DNA from: Candidatus Dormiibacterota bacterium
Lineage (GTDB): Bacteria > Chloroflexota > Dormibacteria > UBA8260 > Bog-877
Assembly (NCBI GenBank): GCA_003133485.1
Contig: PKXR01000069.1
Coordinates: 1 to 5,552, forward strand
Reading direction: 5' to 3'
Length of the DNA stretch: 5,552 bases
The position numbers were made by a program, and so were the translations under genes. This document shows, in pieces, positions 1 to 5,552 of this stretch; the stretch's first letter is position 1; each line of letters begins with the position of its first letter. The notes under the pieces are model-generated. The model was not told where the DNA came from. It saw nothing but the letters and a program-made list of their open reading frames with translations, and did not search any database.

Positions 1-125
1 ACCCAACCATGGTGGCCGTGCACGCGGTGGTCGATTCGGCCGTGATCTGGGAGCTGCTGGGCCCACTTCGCAGGCTCGGAGCCTCGTCGATCCTGGTCTT
101 GCAGATCGAGAGGCTGATCCCGTGA
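1..125 (+). CDS. hisG: ATP phosphoribosyltransferase, C-terminal end (partial, long-form HisG)
   Basis: Only the last 40 complete codons and the TGA stop (123-125) are present; the gene begins left of the window. The reading frame starts at base 3. The visible tail contains VAVHAVV, then a predicted amphipathic helix around ELLGPLRRLGAS, then a strand SSILVLQ and the ending IERLIP. This alternation and the IER(L/M)IP-like end match the C-terminal ACT-like domain of long-form HisG. That domain binds histidine and gives feedback inhibition of the first step (ATP + PRPP to phosphoribosyl-ATP). Its place directly before hisD is the classic hisG-hisD order. The stop overlaps the GTG start of hisDC by 4 bp (GTGA). 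The identification rests on a short tail plus context, and the catalytic domain cannot be seen. If long-form is correct, this HisG should not need a HisZ partner. Confidence 0.85.
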   Translation, partial: PTMVAVHAVVDSAVIWELLGPLRRLGASSILVLQIERLIP

Positions 126-2449
126 TCGAGGTCCAACCCGTGCCTTCGCGGGGAAGCCCTGCTTACCGCGCCTTGGTGAAACGGACCCCCTCTTCCCCCG
201 CCGTACACGCCGAAGCCGCGGCGGTGCTGGAGCAGGTCCGAAAAGGAGGAGACGCCGCACTGCGAGAGCTGACCCTGCGGTTCGACGGAGTCGACCTAGA
301 GCGGAGCAGGGTCCAACCTGAAGAGCTTGACCGAGCTGTGAGGGATGCGCCTCCAGAGCTGCTAAGAGCGATGGAAGAGGCCTCCGGCCACATCGCTAGG
401 GTGCACCGCGCCCAGCGCTTCTCCGAAGAGGTGGTAGAGGTCGTGCCCGGGGTCACAGTCAGCCGGTTGTGGCGCCCACTGCACCGGGTCGGCATCTACG
501 TCCCGGGCGGCCGGGCGGCCTACCCGTCGTCGGTCCTGATGATGGCGGTCCCCGCCCGCCTCGCCGGCTGCCGCGAGATCGTGCTCTGCACACCACCGGG
601 TCAGGATGGCCGGGTGGCTTCCTCGGTGTTGGCCGCTGCGGCGGTGGCCGGGGTCACCGAGCTACATGCCATCGGGGGAGCCCAGGCGATCGCGGCGATG
701 GCCTTCGGCACCGAGTCCCTGGGCAAGGTAGACAAGGTCTTTGGACCCGGGAATCCTCACGTAACCTCCGCCAAGCGCCAGGTCTTCGGCGAGGTCGCGG
801 TGGATATGCCGGCCGGGCCTTCCGAGGTGGTTGTTATCGCGGACCGGTTTGCTCCCCCGAAATGGGTCTGCGCCGATCTGGCGGCTCAGGCCGAGCACGC
901 GCCTGACGCGCTCGCGGTGCTGGTGACGGATGACAAGGAGCTGGCCAGCCAGGTGCAGTTCGGCATTGGTGACCGATACCTCGACCAGATCCGGATCCTG
1001 ACCACCGACTCCCCCGCGCTGGCGATCGAATTCGCCAACGAGTTCGCGCCGGAACACCTCATCCTCGCCGTCCAGGACCCAGACAGCTGGCTTGCGGAGA
1101 TCTCGAACGCGGGATCGGTCTTTCTCGGCTGCAGCACCCCCGCCGCGGTCGGCGACTACGCCACCGGTGCCAACCATGTCCTGCCCACCGGTGGCTCGGC
1201 TCGCAGCTTCAGCGCCCTGGGCCTGGAGTCTTTCGGGCATGTCATTCAGGTCCAGTCAACCTCACTCGGGGGACTCGCGCAACTGGCTCCAATCGTGCGC
1301 GAGATCGCCGGCGCCGAAGGGTTCAGCCGTCATTGGGAGTCGGTGCGGCTCCGGGTCTTGGACCAACCGGTCGCCGAACCGGCGAACCCCCTCCCCCGCT
1401 CCGCCGTCCGGGTCATGCATCCCTACCAGTGGGAGTTGTCAACTGCGGAGGCGGCGCGCATCGCCGGGATCGATCCCGAACTGGTGGTCAGGTTCGACAC
1501 CAACTCATCTCCCTGGCAGGGCGCTGACCTCAGCCACCTGGGCCCTCTCGACCTCAATGAGTACCCGGACGCCACCTACGACGATCTGACCCAGGCCATC
1601 TCCCAATACGCCGGAGTAGCGGTGTCAGCGATCACCGTGGGAGCCGGGGCCGACGAGGTGCTGGACCTGGTGGTCAAGGCCTTCGTCGGCCCTTCAGATC
1701 CGGTACTTCTCTCCGATCCGACCTATTCGATGTACCGGACCCTCAGCGAGCTGGCCGGTGGGCAAGTTCTGGAGGTGCCGGCCCGGGACGGGGAGCTGGA
1801 CCGCGAGAAATTTTTCGAACTGGCGCCACAGGCCCGGGTCAACTGGCTGTGCAATCCCAATAACCCTACCGGCGAGCGACTGCCGTTGGGGTTCATCGGC
1901 GAGCTCGCCCGCAGCACGGCAGGACTGGTGGTGGTCGACGAGGCCTACTACGAATTCACCGGGACCACGGCGACCGCGCTGATCACCGAGTTGCCCAACC
2001 TGGTGGTGGTCCGCACGCTCAGCAAGGCCTTCGGTTTGGCCGGCGCGCGAGTCGGATATGCCGTTTCCGGCCCGGACGTGGCCGGTGCCCTGGCGCTGGT
2101 TCGACCGCCGGGCAGCGTCAGCTCAATGGCGGCCGCGCTGGGAGCCCACGCCCTCGCCAGCCAGACGGCGATGCGCGAACGGGTGGCCCAGCTCCAGGTG
2201 CTGCAGGAGCGGATGGCTGCCGACCTAGAACAGCTGGGCTGGCCGGTTCGGAGAACTCCGGCCAATTTCGTGCTGCTCCGGGCGACCCCAAGTCTGGTCC
2301 GAGACCTGGCCAGCCGAGGAATGATCGTCCGCACCTTCGCCGCAGGGTCCTCGATGGCCGGATGGGTGCGGGTCACCGTGCGGGCGGCCGAGGAGAACGC
2401 CCGGCTGGTGGAGGCAGTGCGGCAGCGAGGTTTGGCAGATGCCAGCTGA
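122..2449 (+). CDS. hisDC: HisD-HisC fusion: histidinol dehydrogenase / histidinol-phosphate aminotransferase
   Basis: One uninterrupted 775-residue frame carries two histidine enzymes. Residues 1-413 are histidinol dehydrogenase (histidinol to histidine with two NAD+). They contain VPGGRAAYPSS near 127, VDMPAGPSE near 227, zinc-ligand equivalents Q256, H259, D345 and H404, the catalytic pair E311-H312 in FAPEHL, and NHVLPT at 351. Residues about 432-775 are a fold-type I PLP aminotransferase of the HisC group (imidazole acetol phosphate + glutamate to histidinol phosphate). They contain GAGADE at 507, NPNNPTG at 578, DEAYYEF at 606, RTLSKAFGLAG with the PLP lysine K635, R643, and a C-terminal WVRVTV with R750. 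Each half is close to normal stand-alone length. Start is GTG at 122, with GAGAGG at 108-113 eight bases upstream and a 4-bp overlap with hisG. The 3' end overlaps hisB by 11 bp. The HisC N-terminal motif is DTNSSP instead of the usual ANENP. Both domain calls are secure; whether the polypeptide stays joined in the cell is inferred. Confidence 0.95.
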   Translation: MIEVQPVPSRGSPAYRALVKRTPSSPAVHAEAAAVLEQVRKGGDAALRELTLRFDGVDLERSRVQPEELDRAVRDAPPELLRAMEEASGHIARVHRAQRFSEEVVEVVPGVTVSRLWRPLHRVGIYVPGGRAAYPSSVLMMAVPARLAGCREIVLCTPPGQDGRVASSVLAAAAVAGVTELHAIGGAQAIAAMAFGTESLGKVDKVFGPGNPHVTSAKRQVFGEVAVDMPAGPSEVVVIADRFAPPKWVCADLAAQAEHAPDALAVLVTDDKELASQVQFGIGDRYLDQIRILTTDSPALAIEFANEFAPEHLILAVQDPDSWLAEISNAGSVFLGCSTPAAVGDYATGANHVLPTGGSARSFSALGLESFGHVIQVQSTSLGGLAQLAPIVREIAGAEGFSRHWESVRLRVLDQPVAEPANPLPRSAVRVMHPYQWELSTAEAARIAGIDPELVVRFDTNSSPWQGADLSHLGPLDLNEYPDATYDDLTQAISQYAGVAVSAITVGAGADEVLDLVVKAFVGPSDPVLLSDPTYSMYRTLSELAGGQVLEVPARDGELDREKFFELAPQARVNWLCNPNNPTGERLPLGFIGELARSTAGLVVVDEAYYEFTGTTATALITELPNLVVVRTLSKAFGLAGARVGYAVSGPDVAGALALVRPPGSVSSMAAALGAHALASQTAMRERVAQLQVLQERMAADLEQLGWPVRRTPANFVLLRATPSLVRDLASRGMIVRTFAAGSSMAGWVRVTVRAAEENARLVEAVRQRGLADAS
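1361..1414 (+). other. Inter-domain linker of the HisD-HisC fusion
   Basis: These bases encode residues 414-431, between the last recognisable HisD element (H404 and the LRV helix end) and the start of HisC homology at M432. The segment is rich in proline and alanine (DQPVAEPANPLPRS), as expected for a flexible tether. The ATG of M432 (1415-1417) could in principle start a separate hisC, but the 25 bases before it are C-rich and contain no GGAGG-like sequence. No stop codon occurs in any forward frame between 1333 and 1527. The boundary is approximate to within about 10 residues. Confidence 0.7.
2427..2430 (+). promoter_or_regulatory. Ribosome binding site for hisB
   Basis: GAGG lies eight bases before the ATG at 2439, inside the last codons of hisDC. 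It supports this ATG as the hisB start and makes the 11-bp overlap with hisDC real rather than an artefact of start choice. Confidence 0.55.
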
Positions 2450-3032
2450 GCGCCGATCGATACGCGTTCGGGAGACCCGGGAAACCAGCGTCACGGTGAC
2501 CCTGGATCTGGACGGCCACGGGCAGTCGACGGTCTCGACCGGCGTGGGCTTCTTCGACCACATGCTGACCTCGCTCTCGACCCACTCCCGGTTTGACCTA
2601 AAGGTGTCTGCCAAAGGAGACCTCCAGGTGGATGCCCACCACACCGTCGAGGATGTGGCCCTGGTCTTGGGCGAAGCCCTGGTCGAATGCTTGGGAGACC
2701 GCCGCGGCATCGAGCGCTTTGGGCACGCGGTCGTGCCGATGGATGAGAGCCTGGCGGCAGCCACGGTCGACTGCTCGGGTCGGGCCCACGCCTCGATCGA
2801 AATCGGCTTTTTGGGCGGCGACGTGGGTGGACTCCCCACCTCGCTGTTGGAGCACTTCTTCGAGGCGCTGGCGCGGAGCGGTGAGCTGACCCTCCACCTG
2901 ACGGCGTCGGGATCGGACAACCACCACATCGCCGAGGCCAGTTTCAAGGCCCTGGCGCGGGCCCTCCGCCAGGCCTCCCGCCGGGACGCGAGCCTGCAAG
3001 GACGACCGGCTAGCACCAAGGGGAAGCTGTGA
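2439..3032 (+). CDS. hisB: Imidazoleglycerol-phosphate dehydratase
   Basis: Catalyses step 6, dehydrating imidazole glycerol phosphate to imidazole acetol phosphate, the substrate of the HisC domain encoded just upstream. The 197-residue length is normal for a monofunctional HisB, with no N-terminal phosphatase domain as in enterobacterial HisNB. Family landmarks run in order: RETRETSV (residues 11-18), TGVGFFDHML (34-43), DAHHTVED (65-72), PMDESLA (100-106), DCSGR (111-115), EHFFEALA (138-145), HHIAEASFKA (162-171) and the C-terminal STKGKL. The His/Glu residues that bind the two Mn ions (H41, H67, H68, E71, H139, H162, H163, E166) are all visible. A small oddity is GSDNHH where most relatives have G-x-N-x-HH. 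ATG start with GAGG eight bases upstream; overlaps hisDC by 11 bp and hisH by 4 bp. The homododecameric-to-24-mer assembly known for the family is assumed, not seen. Confidence 0.97.
   Translation: MPAERRSIRVRETRETSVTVTLDLDGHGQSTVSTGVGFFDHMLTSLSTHSRFDLKVSAKGDLQVDAHHTVEDVALVLGEALVECLGDRRGIERFGHAVVPMDESLAAATVDCSGRAHASIEIGFLGGDVGGLPTSLLEHFFEALARSGELTLHLTASGSDNHHIAEASFKALARALRQASRRDASLQGRPASTKGKL
3018..3024 (+). promoter_or_regulatory. Ribosome binding site for hisH
   Basis: AAGGGGA ends four bases before the GTG at 3029, within the codons for the conserved HisB ending TKGKL. The spacing is short but usable, and it supports the GTG start that creates the GTGA overlap with hisB. Confidence 0.45.
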
Positions 3033-3652
3033 TCGGAGTGGTTGACTACGGGGGCAGCAATCTGGCCAGCGTCACCAACGCCCTGGACTTCCTGAGCAAG
3101 CCCTGGCGATACGCCCGCTCTCCGAATGACCTGCTGGCAGCGGACGCGGTGGTGTTTCCCGGAGTCGGGGCCGCCGGTCCCGCCATGATCAGGCTGAAGG
3201 CCACTGGCCTAGACCAAGGACTACTCGAATTCCTACGCTCGGGCCGACCCTATCTCGGCATCTGCCTCGGCCTGCAGCTGCTCTTTCAACGCAGTGCTGA
3301 GGATGAAAGCCCCTGTCTGGGTTTCCTGGCCGGCGAGGTGGTCCGCTTGGCCACTGCCGAGAAGCTCCCCCACGTCGGGTGGAACACGGTTGCCCTGGCC
3401 AAACCCATTCCGCTACTGGACGGACTGGATGGCGCCTACTTCTACTTCACGCACTCTTACGTGATCCAGCCAGCCGACCAGGATGCGGTGGGCGCCTACA
3501 CCGACCACGGAGGCGCGTTTGTCAGTGCGATCGCATGCGAACAGGTCTTTGGGGTGCAGTTCCATCCGGAGCGCAGCGGCCCCGACGGACTCCACCTACT
3601 CAATCAATTCTGCGTTCTGACGGCAGAACAAAGTCAGACCAATGCTGGCTAA
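3029..3652 (+). CDS. hisH: Imidazole glycerol phosphate synthase glutaminase subunit HisH
   Basis: Class I (triad) glutamine amidotransferase that releases ammonia from glutamine and channels it to HisF. The 207-residue length fits the family. It opens with [12 protein letters not shown] (residues 4-15; the usual motif is DYGxGN, so the glycine and serine order is shifted). FPGVGA (43-48) is the oxyanion-strand region, [10 protein letters not shown] carries the nucleophile C79, PHVGWN is at 114-119, FTHSYV is at 140-145, and QFHPERSG supplies the catalytic H179 and E181. All triad residues are present. Start is GTG at 3029, overlapping the hisB stop as GTGA. The end overlaps hisF by 11 bp, matching the obligate HisH-HisF complex. 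In most operons of this order hisA sits between these two genes; here it does not. The short polar tail after residue 196 is not conserved and is probably unstructured. Confidence 0.96.
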   Translation: MIGVVDYGGSNLASVTNALDFLSKPWRYARSPNDLLAADAVVFPGVGAAGPAMIRLKATGLDQGLLEFLRSGRPYLGICLGLQLLFQRSAEDESPCLGFLAGEVVRLATAEKLPHVGWNTVALAKPIPLLDGLDGAYFYFTHSYVIQPADQDAVGAYTDHGGAFVSAIACEQVFGVQFHPERSGPDGLHLLNQFCVLTAEQSQTNAG

Positions 3653-4397
3653 AAGGATCATTCCGTGCCTGGATGTCGCCCACCGCCAAGTGGTCAAGGG
3701 GCGGCAGTTCCGTACGTTGGTTGACCAAGGCGATCCAGTGGAGCTGGCCGGGGCGTACGCCAGGGCGGGTGCCGATGAGCTGGTCTTCCTCGACATCGAG
3801 GCCACGATCGAAGGTCGGGCCACCCTGGTCGACCTAGTGTCCCGGGTGGCCCGCGAGGTCTTCATTCCTCTCACCGTTGGAGGAGGCGTGCGGACCACTG
3901 ACGACATCCGTGAGCTATTGCGGGCGGGGGCGGACAAGGTCTCAATCCAGACCGCGGCAGTCGCGGACCCGACTCTGGTGCAGGCGGCGGCGAGTCTGTT
4001 CGGGTCCCAGTGCGTGCTGGTGGCGATTGACGCCCAGCGCCGGGACCACGGTTGGGAAGTACTCACCCACGGCGCCCGCAAGGCCAGCGGGCTGGACGCC
4101 CTCGATTGGGCCAGGGAGTTGTCGCGGCTCGGGGCGGGAGAGCTGCTGGTAACCAGCGTGGATGCCGACGGCACTAAGGCCGGCTACGATCTGGCGCTCA
4201 CCGCAGCCATCGCCGAGAACCTGAGCATCCCGGTGATCGCGTCGGGTGGAGCGGGAGGCCCTCAAGACATGATCGAGGTATTGACCGAAGGCCACGCCGA
4301 CGCCGCCCTCGCGGCGTCGATCTTCCACAGCGGGCGGTGGACGGTAGATGCGATCAAGGTTGAGTTGGAGGCGGCCGGAGTGCCGGTCCGCAGGTGA
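3642..4397 (+). CDS. hisF: Imidazole glycerol phosphate synthase cyclase subunit HisF
   Basis: A (beta/alpha)8 barrel that uses ammonia from HisH to convert PRFAR to imidazole glycerol phosphate and AICAR (step 5). The 251 residues align without gaps at the start to well-known HisF proteins: [12 protein letters not shown] with catalytic D11, K19 in VVKG, D51, VGGGVRT phosphate loop (79-85), AIDA with catalytic D130, [10 protein letters not shown] (174-183), and the second phosphate motif SGGAGG (201-206). HisF rather than HisA is shown by the IIPCLDV start, AIDA, DGTK and SGGAG. Odd positions are E53, where HisF usually has Thr (FLDITAS), and Q103, where it usually has Asn (SINTAAV). The ATG at 3642 lies 11 bp inside hisH with no clear Shine-Dalgarno, so it probably relies on coupling to HisH translation. 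The stop overlaps hisIE as GTGA. Confidence 0.96.
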   Translation: MLAKRIIPCLDVAHRQVVKGRQFRTLVDQGDPVELAGAYARAGADELVFLDIEATIEGRATLVDLVSRVAREVFIPLTVGGGVRTTDDIRELLRAGADKVSIQTAAVADPTLVQAAASLFGSQCVLVAIDAQRRDHGWEVLTHGARKASGLDALDWARELSRLGAGELLVTSVDADGTKAGYDLALTAAIAENLSIPVIASGGAGGPQDMIEVLTEGHADAALAASIFHSGRWTVDAIKVELEAAGVPVRR

Positions 4398-5014
4398 GTC
4401 TGACCTTGCCCGCGCAGGTCCGCTTCAACGACCGCGGACTGGTGGTGGCGGTCGCCCAGGATTGGGCCACCGGGAGAGTGCTGATGGTCGCCCACATGGA
4501 CCTTGAGGCTCTGGAGCGCACTATCGCCACCGGAGAGGCGCACTTCTGGAGCCGGAGTAGGCAGCGGCTCTGGCACAAGGGCGAGACCTCGGGCGCAGTG
4601 CTGGTAGTCGAGCGACTGCAGGTGGACTGCGACGAGGATGCGGTCCTGCTTTCCGTACGCACTGAAGGGCCGACCTGTCACCTCGGGCGACGGTCCTGTT
4701 TCGCTGAACCCGCCACCTTGACCGACCATCTCCAGGCAACTTTGGAGAGCCGTCGCGACGTTCCACCCGAGAGCTCCTACACCGCCCAGCTGCTCCGCGC
4801 GGGGGTTCCGGCGATCTGCCGTAAGGTCGGCGAGGAGGCAACCGAGGTCATCTTGGCGGCCCATCAGGACGACCGCTCCAAGTTGGCGGCCGAAGTCGCC
4901 GACCTGTGGTTCCACCCCCTGGTGCTGCTGGTCGCCGTAGGACTGAAAGCCGATGACGTCCTGAGTGAGCTGGCAGCACGGGTCGGGAGGCCGCGGCGCG
5001 CTCCTGGCCCCTGA
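4394..5014 (+). CDS. hisIE: Bifunctional phosphoribosyl-AMP cyclohydrolase / phosphoribosyl-ATP pyrophosphatase
   Basis: Fused enzyme for steps 2 and 3. Residues about 1-105 form the HisI domain: FNDRGLV (11-17), FWSRSR (51-56), LWHKGETSG (59-67), and the metal-binding set D78-C79-D80 with D82, C95 and C102 (DCDED, GPTCH, RSCF). Residues about 112-196 form the HisE domain of the MazG-like all-alpha superfamily: SSYTAQLL (128-134), KVGEEATEV (144-152) with acidic metal ligands E147, E148 and E151, and [14 protein letters not shown] (166-179) with E167 and D170. The linker between domains is only a few residues. The total of 206 residues is normal for HisIE. The GTG start at 4394 overlaps the hisF stop as GTGA; the nearest SD-like GGAG (4377-4380) is 13 bases away, so translation is probably coupled. 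It is the last gene of the his run; a basic/proline tail (RPRRAPGP) ends it. Confidence 0.96.
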   Translation: MSLTLPAQVRFNDRGLVVAVAQDWATGRVLMVAHMDLEALERTIATGEAHFWSRSRQRLWHKGETSGAVLVVERLQVDCDEDAVLLSVRTEGPTCHLGRRSCFAEPATLTDHLQATLESRRDVPPESSYTAQLLRAGVPAICRKVGEEATEVILAAHQDDRSKLAAEVADLWFHPLVLLVAVGLKADDVLSELAARVGRPRRAPGP

Positions 5015-5022
5015 CAGGGCCA
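5005..5022 (+). terminator. Hairpin across the hisIE stop codon (possible weak terminator)
   Basis: TGGCCC (5005-5010) is a perfect inverted repeat of GGGCCA (5017-5022) around the 6-base loop CTGACA, which contains the hisIE TGA. The stem is G/C-rich and placed exactly at the end of the last his gene. No T-run follows, so it is not a standard intrinsic terminator. It could pause polymerase or protect the 3' end. A 6-bp stem can also arise by chance at this GC content. Confidence 0.25.
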
Positions 5023-5064
5023 CGGGTCGCAGGCTAGACGGCCGGATCGCGGATACTGGGCTAA

Positions 5065-5088
5065 CCGGCGGCTGCGCCTGTGCGCCGG
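5065..5088 (+). repeat. Inverted repeat in the hisIE-hpt intergenic region
   Basis: CCGGCG (5065-5070) and CGCCGG (5083-5088) can form a 6-bp stem with a 12-base loop. The left arm could instead pair with GCCGG at 5041-5045, giving a mutually exclusive 5-bp hairpin. Neither is followed by a T-run. The role is unknown; leader structure for the downstream phosphoribosyltransferase, an L-shaped terminator, or chance are all possible. Confidence 0.25.
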
Positions 5089-5111
5089 GATGGCGGCGAT
5101 GGCGCGGAGAC

Positions 5112-5115
5112 GGAG
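5112..5115 (+). promoter_or_regulatory. Candidate ribosome binding site upstream of the phosphoribosyltransferase gene
   Basis: GGAG lies six bases before an in-frame TTG at 5122, the best-spaced SD/start pair in the leader. A second GGAG (5135-5138) is ten bases before an in-frame GTG at 5149, and GGTGG (5148-5152) is eight bases before the ATG at 5161. The most family-typical start, ATG 5251, has no SD. The sequence therefore does not decide the start. Confidence 0.3.
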
Positions 5116-5160
5116 TCCCACTTGAGCACTGAGGCGGAGCTATCGACGGTGGCGGGGCGT

Positions 5161-5552
5161 ATGACTGCCCCCACCCTCCAAGTGCCCGCCACCGCGCCTG
5201 TGTTCCAGCCTGCCTTCTGGACCGACCGTCGCGACCCTGCTGCCCGCAACATGCGCCAGATCGCCACTCCGGAAGAGATTCAGGAGCGAGTGAGGGCGAT
5301 CGCCGAAGAGATCGCCACGGTGCACCGAGACACGCCAGTGGCGCTGGTGGTGGTGATGCGAGGCGGCTTCGTGTTCGCCGTCGACCTGATCCGCCAGCTC
5401 TGGGAATACGAGGTCGACGTCCTGGGAATGGAGTTCTTCCAGTCGACCAGCTACCGCGGAGAGCAGGCCGTTTCCGAGCCAGTGGTGAGCGCTTTGGGAA
5501 GGGTCAACCTGCCGGATACGGGACCGGTGATCATCGTCGACGACATCGTCGA
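5161..5552 (+). CDS. hpt: Hypoxanthine/xanthine-type purine phosphoribosyltransferase (5' part, truncated by window edge)
   Basis: Type I phosphoribosyltransferase that would join a 6-oxopurine to PRPP to give a nucleotide (purine salvage). About 130 residues are present counting from ATG 5161. Landmarks are TPEEIQERV (36-44), the MRGGFVFAVDL PPi loop region (66-76), the TSYRG flexible-loop serine-tyrosine (96-100), and the PRPP-binding VIIVDDIVD with D127-D128, where the window ends. The C-terminal part that sets purine preference is missing, so Hpt versus Gpt-like specificity cannot be decided. The frame is open from 5065. Possible starts are TTG 5122, GTG 5149, ATG 5161 and ATG 5251; the last puts the DD pair at residues 97-98, close to typical Hpt numbering, while earlier starts add a 30-43 residue Pro/Ala-rich extension. 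It lies about 0.1-0.2 kb after hisIE, so it could be read from the his operon or from its own promoter. Both pathways use PRPP, which gives a loose metabolic link. Confidence 0.85.
   Translation, partial: MTAPTLQVPATAPVFQPAFWTDRRDPAARNMRQIATPEEIQERVRAIAEEIATVHRDTPVALVVVMRGGFVFAVDLIRQLWEYEVDVLGMEFFQSTSYRGEQAVSEPVVSALGRVNLPDTGPVIIVDDIV

Noticed and set aside
1092..1589. Alternate-frame + strand open frame across the HisD-HisC junction
   Set aside because: Arg/Ser/Pro-rich product with no family features. It is useful only as proof that this frame has no stop at the fusion junction.
1415..2449. Separate hisC gene starting at the internal ATG 1415
   Set aside because: There is no Shine-Dalgarno in the C-rich bases upstream, and no hisD stop codon in any frame nearby. 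A fusion explains the sequence better.
2225..3019. Long antisense open frame (264 codons) opposite hisDC/hisB
   Set aside because: It lies opposite the strongly conserved HisB and HisC domain sequence, and its translation is Arg/Ser-rich with no recognisable motif. This is typical of shadow frames in high-GC genes.
4262..5023. Long antisense open frame (253 codons) opposite hisF/hisIE
   Set aside because: It is fully explained as a shadow of conserved hisF and hisIE coding; no motif, no matching SD, and no reason for a gene antisense to two essential enzymes.
5011..5040. Possible promoter for the phosphoribosyltransferase gene: CTGACA (-35-like) and TAGACG (-10-like), 18-bp spacing
   Set aside because: The -35 is close to TTGACA, but the -10 matches only three of six consensus bases and the -35 overlaps the hisIE stop. 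Too weak to annotate.
4997..5160. Search for a tRNA, small RNA gene, operator or riboswitch in the intergenic region
   Set aside because: Apart from the short inverted repeats listed, I saw no cloverleaf, T-box or purine-riboswitch-like core, and no T-run terminator.

Overview
The window is a compact, high-GC histidine biosynthesis operon read entirely on the + strand. The layout is: 3' end of hisG, a fused hisD-hisC gene, hisB, hisH, hisF, hisIE, a short intergenic gap of about 0.1 kb, and the 5' part of a hypoxanthine/xanthine-type purine phosphoribosyltransferase gene that runs off the right edge. No tRNA, rRNA, CRISPR, insertion sequence or phage gene is visible, and no gene-free stretch exceeds 300 bases.

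The strong G/C preference at third codon positions, the frequent GTG starts (hisDC, hisH, hisIE) and the stop-start overlaps point to a high-GC bacterium. An actinobacterial lineage or a high-GC Chloroflexota/Dormibacterota-like lineage fits best, but the sequence alone does not fix the phylum. The order G-D-C-B-H-F-IE differs from the usual G-D-C-B-H-A-F-I(E) order because hisA is missing between hisH and hisF.

Every junction inside the operon overlaps: 4 bp (GTGA) at hisG/hisDC, hisB/hisH and hisF/hisIE, and exactly 11 bp at hisDC/hisB and hisH/hisF. This indicates one mRNA and translational coupling. The encoded enzymes cover step 1 (HisG), steps 2 and 3 (HisE and HisI halves of HisIE), step 5 (HisH-HisF), step 6 (HisB), step 7 (HisC domain) and steps 9-10 (HisD domain). 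Step 4 (HisA/PriA) and step 8 (histidinol-phosphate phosphatase) must be encoded elsewhere or supplied by another protein.

The most unusual feature is the single 775-codon frame joining a complete-looking histidinol dehydrogenase to a complete-looking histidinol-phosphate aminotransferase through a short proline-rich linker. All three forward frames are stop-free across the junction, so a single sequencing indel there would not by itself create separate genes. I see no evidence for a wholly new system. The fusion, the missing hisA and some HisF active-site deviations are what deserve a second look.
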